Assembly (NCBI GenBank): GCA_030598645.1
Contig: JAUVPN010000094.1
Location: 1 to 8,873, forward strand
Reading direction: 5' to 3'
Length of the DNA: 8,873 bases
Source of the DNA: Hyphomicrobium sp.
GTDB lineage: Bacteria > Pseudomonadota > Alphaproteobacteria > Rhizobiales > Hyphomicrobiaceae
A program made the translations under genes and the position numbers. Every line of letters begins with the position of its first letter. Position 1 is the stretch's first letter. This document shows, one piece after another, positions 7,201 through 8,873 of the stretch. Under the pieces are notes generated by a model. The model was not told the origin of the DNA and searched no databases. It saw nothing but the letters and a program-made list of their open reading frames with translations.

Positions 7201-7236
7201 GTCGCGCGCATGTTGCCTCTTGCGGAGCGCCAACAC

Positions 7237-7614
7237 TCAACAGGTCGAATGGAAGAGACCGCCGACCGGCGTGCTTTGGCGAAGTTCATTGTAACGCTGA
7301 ACGGCTGCCTCAGTCTGCAGGACCTCAACGGCAATGCCGCGGTCCGCGAGCAGCTTCAAAGTTTCAGGACAAACGCGAAGACGCTCCCAGATGCCCTTGG
7401 ATAGCACGACGGTCTCGGCGCCGTGCTCAATCAACTCGTCAACGTCACTAGGTTGGATGCCTGGGTCGTGACGGGTGCCAGTCTCAGACCAGTCCCATTC
7501 CCGCGCACCACCAGGAAATACCTTGGCGTCTTTGAAGGATGGATACCCCTCAACGTCTAATCGACCCCAAGAGATGTGCGTAATGCACGGGGAACTAGGT
7601 GTGGTTGCGATCAG
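7237..7614 (-). CDS. Mth938-like (AAMDC/DUF498-type) protein, unusual start
   Basis: The product belongs to the small Mth938-like/AAMDC family, whose molecular function is not established. Read on the minus strand, recognisable blocks in order are ITHISWGRLDVEG, YPSFKDAKVFPGGAREWDW, SETGTRHDPGIQPSDVDEL, GAETVVLSKGIWERLRVCPE, TLKLLADRGIAVEVLQTEAA and the C-terminal RYNEL...PVGGLFHSTC just before TGA. The domain appears complete at its C-terminus and nearly so at its N-terminus (about 115-125 residues, the normal size). The frame is open only from a stop at 7636-7638, and no ATG, GTG or TTG occurs before the conserved domain. The best candidate start is a CTG (complement of 7612-7614) with GGAG six bases upstream, giving 125 residues; ATT at 7582-7584 is another. 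It may be expressed from a rare start, or its start may have been lost. It lies downstream of the AlkB gene on the same strand, about 100 bp away. Confidence 0.75.
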   Translation of the reverse strand: MIATTPSSPCITHISWGRLDVEGYPSFKDAKVFPGGAREWDWSETGTRHDPGIQPSDVDELIEHGAETVVLSKGIWERLRVCPETLKLLADRGIAVEVLQTEAAVQRYNELRQSTPVGGLFHSTC

Positions 7615-7623
7615 GTCGCTCTC

Positions 7624-7640
7624 CGTGACGGAGTGTCACG
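7624..7640. repeat. Short inverted repeat before the Mth938-like gene
   Basis: CGTGAC (7624-7629) and GTCACG (7635-7640) form a perfect 6-bp stem with a 5-base loop. On the minus strand it ends about 10 bases before the candidate CTG start, and its last bases overlap the GGAG element. It could be a small RNA hairpin in the leader or a protein site; no specific regulator is recognised. Confidence 0.3.
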
Positions 7641-7714
7641 CTCGGGCGAGAAAAACGACAAGTCAACACGGCAGCTACTGGCGCAGCCAAGGCAGTCGAG
7701 TGTTCTCACGATAC

Positions 7715-8296
7715 TCAAGACGGCATCATGTATCTAAACGTGAGATTGACGCGCGTTGCTACCGGGGCAGCGGTCTTCGGCACCTGGTGGTGCCAAAAGT
7801 GCTGCGTCTTGCCCGCCATGACAAGCCACTGACCCATCTTTAGTTCAAGAGTGATCGTCTGCTTTGTTTTCCTATGGCGGAACTGAAACCGCCGCGTTCC
7901 CCCGAGCGACAGGCTAGCGATTGTCGGTTGATCCCCAAGGCCGACCTCGTTGTCACTGTGCCATCCAACACTATCACGACCATACCGATAGAGGTTGAGC
8001 AAGACGCTGTTGAATGATGCACCTGATAGCGCTTCTGCTCGTTCGCGCAGGCGCTGAATGATGGCAGGGAACGGAGCTGGCTGATGACAAACGCCGCTGT
8101 AGGTGTAGGCCGCGTTGCCAAACCAAGCAGTCATTCGCGGGACCGGCATTTCTCGCCCGAACAACCGCGCCGTTTCGACCTGCCACGGTATGGTCTCGAT
8201 CAGCGTCCGCGTCACTGCTGGCCAATCGAAATCGGAGCCGCTGTCGTCGATCAAGACGGCCTCGCCATCATACGGCAGGATATTGTCCTCCTTCAT
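7715..8296 (-). CDS. alkB: AlkB-type 2OG-Fe(II) dioxygenase
   Basis: AlkB-family enzymes use Fe(II), 2-oxoglutarate and O2 to remove methyl or other alkyl groups oxidatively from damaged bases in DNA or RNA. The 193-residue protein has the substrate-lid region VPRMTAWFGNAAYTYSGV (52-69), then SVLLNLYRYG (97-106). The iron ligands are His113 and Asp115 in WHSDNE, and His170 in FWHHQVPK by alignment with the ALKBH2 pattern. The 2-oxoglutarate-binding pattern is RVNLTFR (Arg182, Arg188). All catalytic residues are present, so it appears intact. Its layout is closer to ALKBH2/ALKBH3-type and many rhizobial homologues than to E. coli AlkB. The ATG has a GGGAG element seven bases upstream. A TTGACG (complement of 8362-8367) might be a -35 element, but no good -10 goes with it. 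No ada gene is nearby. Substrate preference cannot be read from the sequence. Confidence 0.94.
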   Translation of the reverse strand: MKEDNILPYDGEAVLIDDSGSDFDWPAVTRTLIETIPWQVETARLFGREMPVPRMTAWFGNAAYTYSGVCHQPAPFPAIIQRLRERAEALSGASFNSVLLNLYRYGRDSVGWHSDNEVGLGDQPTIASLSLGGTRRFQFRHRKTKQTITLELKMGQWLVMAGKTQHFWHHQVPKTAAPVATRVNLTFRYMMPS

Positions 8297-8383
8297 GAGA
8301 TTGCTCCCTTGGCCGCGACGTATTCAGGAGACAGGTTGTCCGAATGCTGGAGCCGAGTGTACGTCAATGCCCGCAGTACCCCG

Positions 8384-8398
8384 ACCCCCCAGGGGGGT
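8384..8398. promoter_or_regulatory. G-tract palindrome ACCCCCCAGGGGGGT
   Basis: A 15-bp palindrome with 7-bp arms around a central A lies about 88 bp upstream of the AlkB start and 66 bp before the integrase remnant. Its C6/G6 arms resemble operators of the CsoR/RcnR/FrmR repressor family, known for G-tract inverted repeats. No such repressor or metal exporter is encoded in the window, so this is only a resemblance. Confidence 0.3.
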
Positions 8399-8463
8399 GG
8401 GCCTTGCGATTAAAGAAAGACCACGCCCGGGACCGCGGCAAATTTTTTCCGATCTGTCTCGCC

Positions 8464-8591
8464 ACGAGAGATGACAGGCTACCTTTGGTGTTGATCTAAG
8501 AGCGCGGCCAACCGATGACGCGTCAGAACGTCAACTACATCATCCGTGAAGCCGGCGAGCGGGCCAAGCTTGGGCGCGTGCACCCGCACAT
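8464..8591 (+). pseudogene. Tyrosine recombinase remnant, C-terminal part
   Basis: In the frame of 8515, the sequence reads TRDDRLPLVLI, a TAA stop at 8497-8499, then ERGQPMTRQNVNYIIREAG and ERAKLGRVHPHM up to 8591. This matches, from knowledge of the family, the catalytic-domain stretch before the conserved HxLRH box of FimB-like tyrosine recombinases (typically ...SERGQPMTRQNVNYLIREAGE...HPHMLRHS). The stop replaces what is normally a Ser codon (TCA to TAA would do). Immediately after HPHM the similarity ends: no LRH box, no later catalytic residues and no active-site Tyr follow. The fragment is therefore a decayed piece of a former integrase. The ATG at 8515 lies inside the conserved domain and is not a real start. 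Confidence 0.75.
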
Positions 8592-8873
8592 GTTCGCGAC
8601 GGCCGGGCAGCCTATTATTGGAGCCCGAATAAACGCGACACGGAAGCGGGGTGTGCAATTCGGCGCGAAGCGTTGGGACAGGATTACGCTATCGCCGTCA
8701 CCCGTGACGAGCTGCTCAACCTGCATCTCGTTGCATGGCGGGATGGGCGGGGTACGGTCAAGAGTCTAGACACCTCGCCACGATTTGGCACCGTCGCCTG
8801 GCTCTTTGAGCAGTATCGGCGGAGCCATGCGTTCGAGCAGCGCGTCAGCAAGCGCTCATTTTATGAATACGAG
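8592..8873 (+). pseudogene. Second integrase remnant, N-terminal part, runs off window
   Basis: Directly after the first remnant, in a different frame (codons beginning at 8592), the sequence reads VRDGRAAYYWSPNKRDTEAG, CAIRREALGQDYAIAVTRDE, LLNLHLVAWRDGRGTVKSL, DTSPRFGTVAWLFEQYRRSH and AFEQRVSKRSFYEYE to the window end. This resembles the N-terminal arm/core-binding region of rhizobial phage-type site-specific integrases. The frame is open from a stop at 8547-8549, but no ATG or GTG exists before the conserved stretch; the first TTG (8673) would delete it. The natural N-terminal residues seem lost at the junction with the first remnant. The catalytic domain would lie beyond the window, so whether the rest is intact is unknown. 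Pseudogene is my best call; a 5'-truncated but otherwise intact gene is possible. Confidence 0.65.

Noticed and set aside
7475..7843. Plus-strand open frame of 122 codons
   Set aside because: It lies antisense to the Mth938-like gene and the end of alkB, with no recognisable domain.
8515..8769. Open frame of 84 codons starting MTRQNVNYIIREAG
   Set aside because: Only the first part matches recombinases. The remainder is out of frame with the second integrase fragment, and the ATG lies inside the conserved domain.
7134..8873. Duplicate of the tRNA-Arg 3' end as an attachment site
   Set aside because: I found no second copy of the terminal tRNA sequence in the window; it could lie beyond the right edge.
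1..8873. CRISPR array, retron, toxin-antitoxin or insertion sequence
   Set aside because: No regular spaced repeats, reverse transcriptase, paired toxin-antitoxin genes or transposase were visible.

Overview
The window looks chromosomal and alphaproteobacterial, probably Hyphomicrobiales. The basis is the rpmH-rnpA-yidC gene order, the style of the YidC and RNase P protein sequences, the moderately high GC content, and the rhizobial-type AlkB and integrase sequences. No 16S rRNA or other taxonomic marker is present, so the order is an inference.

Left part (19-2724, minus strand): a core operon for ribosomal protein L34 (rpmH, GTG start), the RNase P protein subunit (rnpA, GTG start) and the YidC membrane insertase. 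A near-consensus sigma70-type promoter (TTGACT, 17 bp, TATAAG) lies upstream of rpmH. No yidD lies between rnpA and yidC; that gap instead holds two mutually exclusive hairpins. The 339-bp divergent intergenic region also holds a perfect 11-bp inverted repeat and a TATAAT element facing right.

Middle part (3064-6894, plus strand): three tightly packed genes that look like one operon. They encode a TVP38/TMEM64 (VTT-domain) membrane protein, a class I flavoprotein pyridine nucleotide-disulfide oxidoreductase resembling mercuric reductase but lacking its C-terminal Cys pair, and an orphan membrane sensor histidine kinase with a variant H-box. A linked thiol-redox and envelope-sensing role is an inference from gene order.

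Right part (6895-8873): tRNA-Arg(ACG) with an encoded CCA, followed by accessory-looking DNA. On the minus strand are a small Mth938-like (AAMDC, DUF498-type) gene with no ATG, GTG or TTG start, and an AlkB-type 2-oxoglutarate/Fe(II) dioxygenase with all catalytic residues. At the right edge are remnants of two tyrosine recombinases joined head to tail: the C-terminal part of one (with an in-frame stop) runs at about 8591 into the N-terminal part of another in a different frame, which leaves the window. A decayed tRNA-linked integration site fits this picture, but no duplicated tRNA 3' end was found.

The most notable observations are the chimeric integrase junction, the start-less Mth938-like gene, and the VTT / flavoprotein / orphan kinase operon. 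I did not find convincing evidence of a wholly new biological system.
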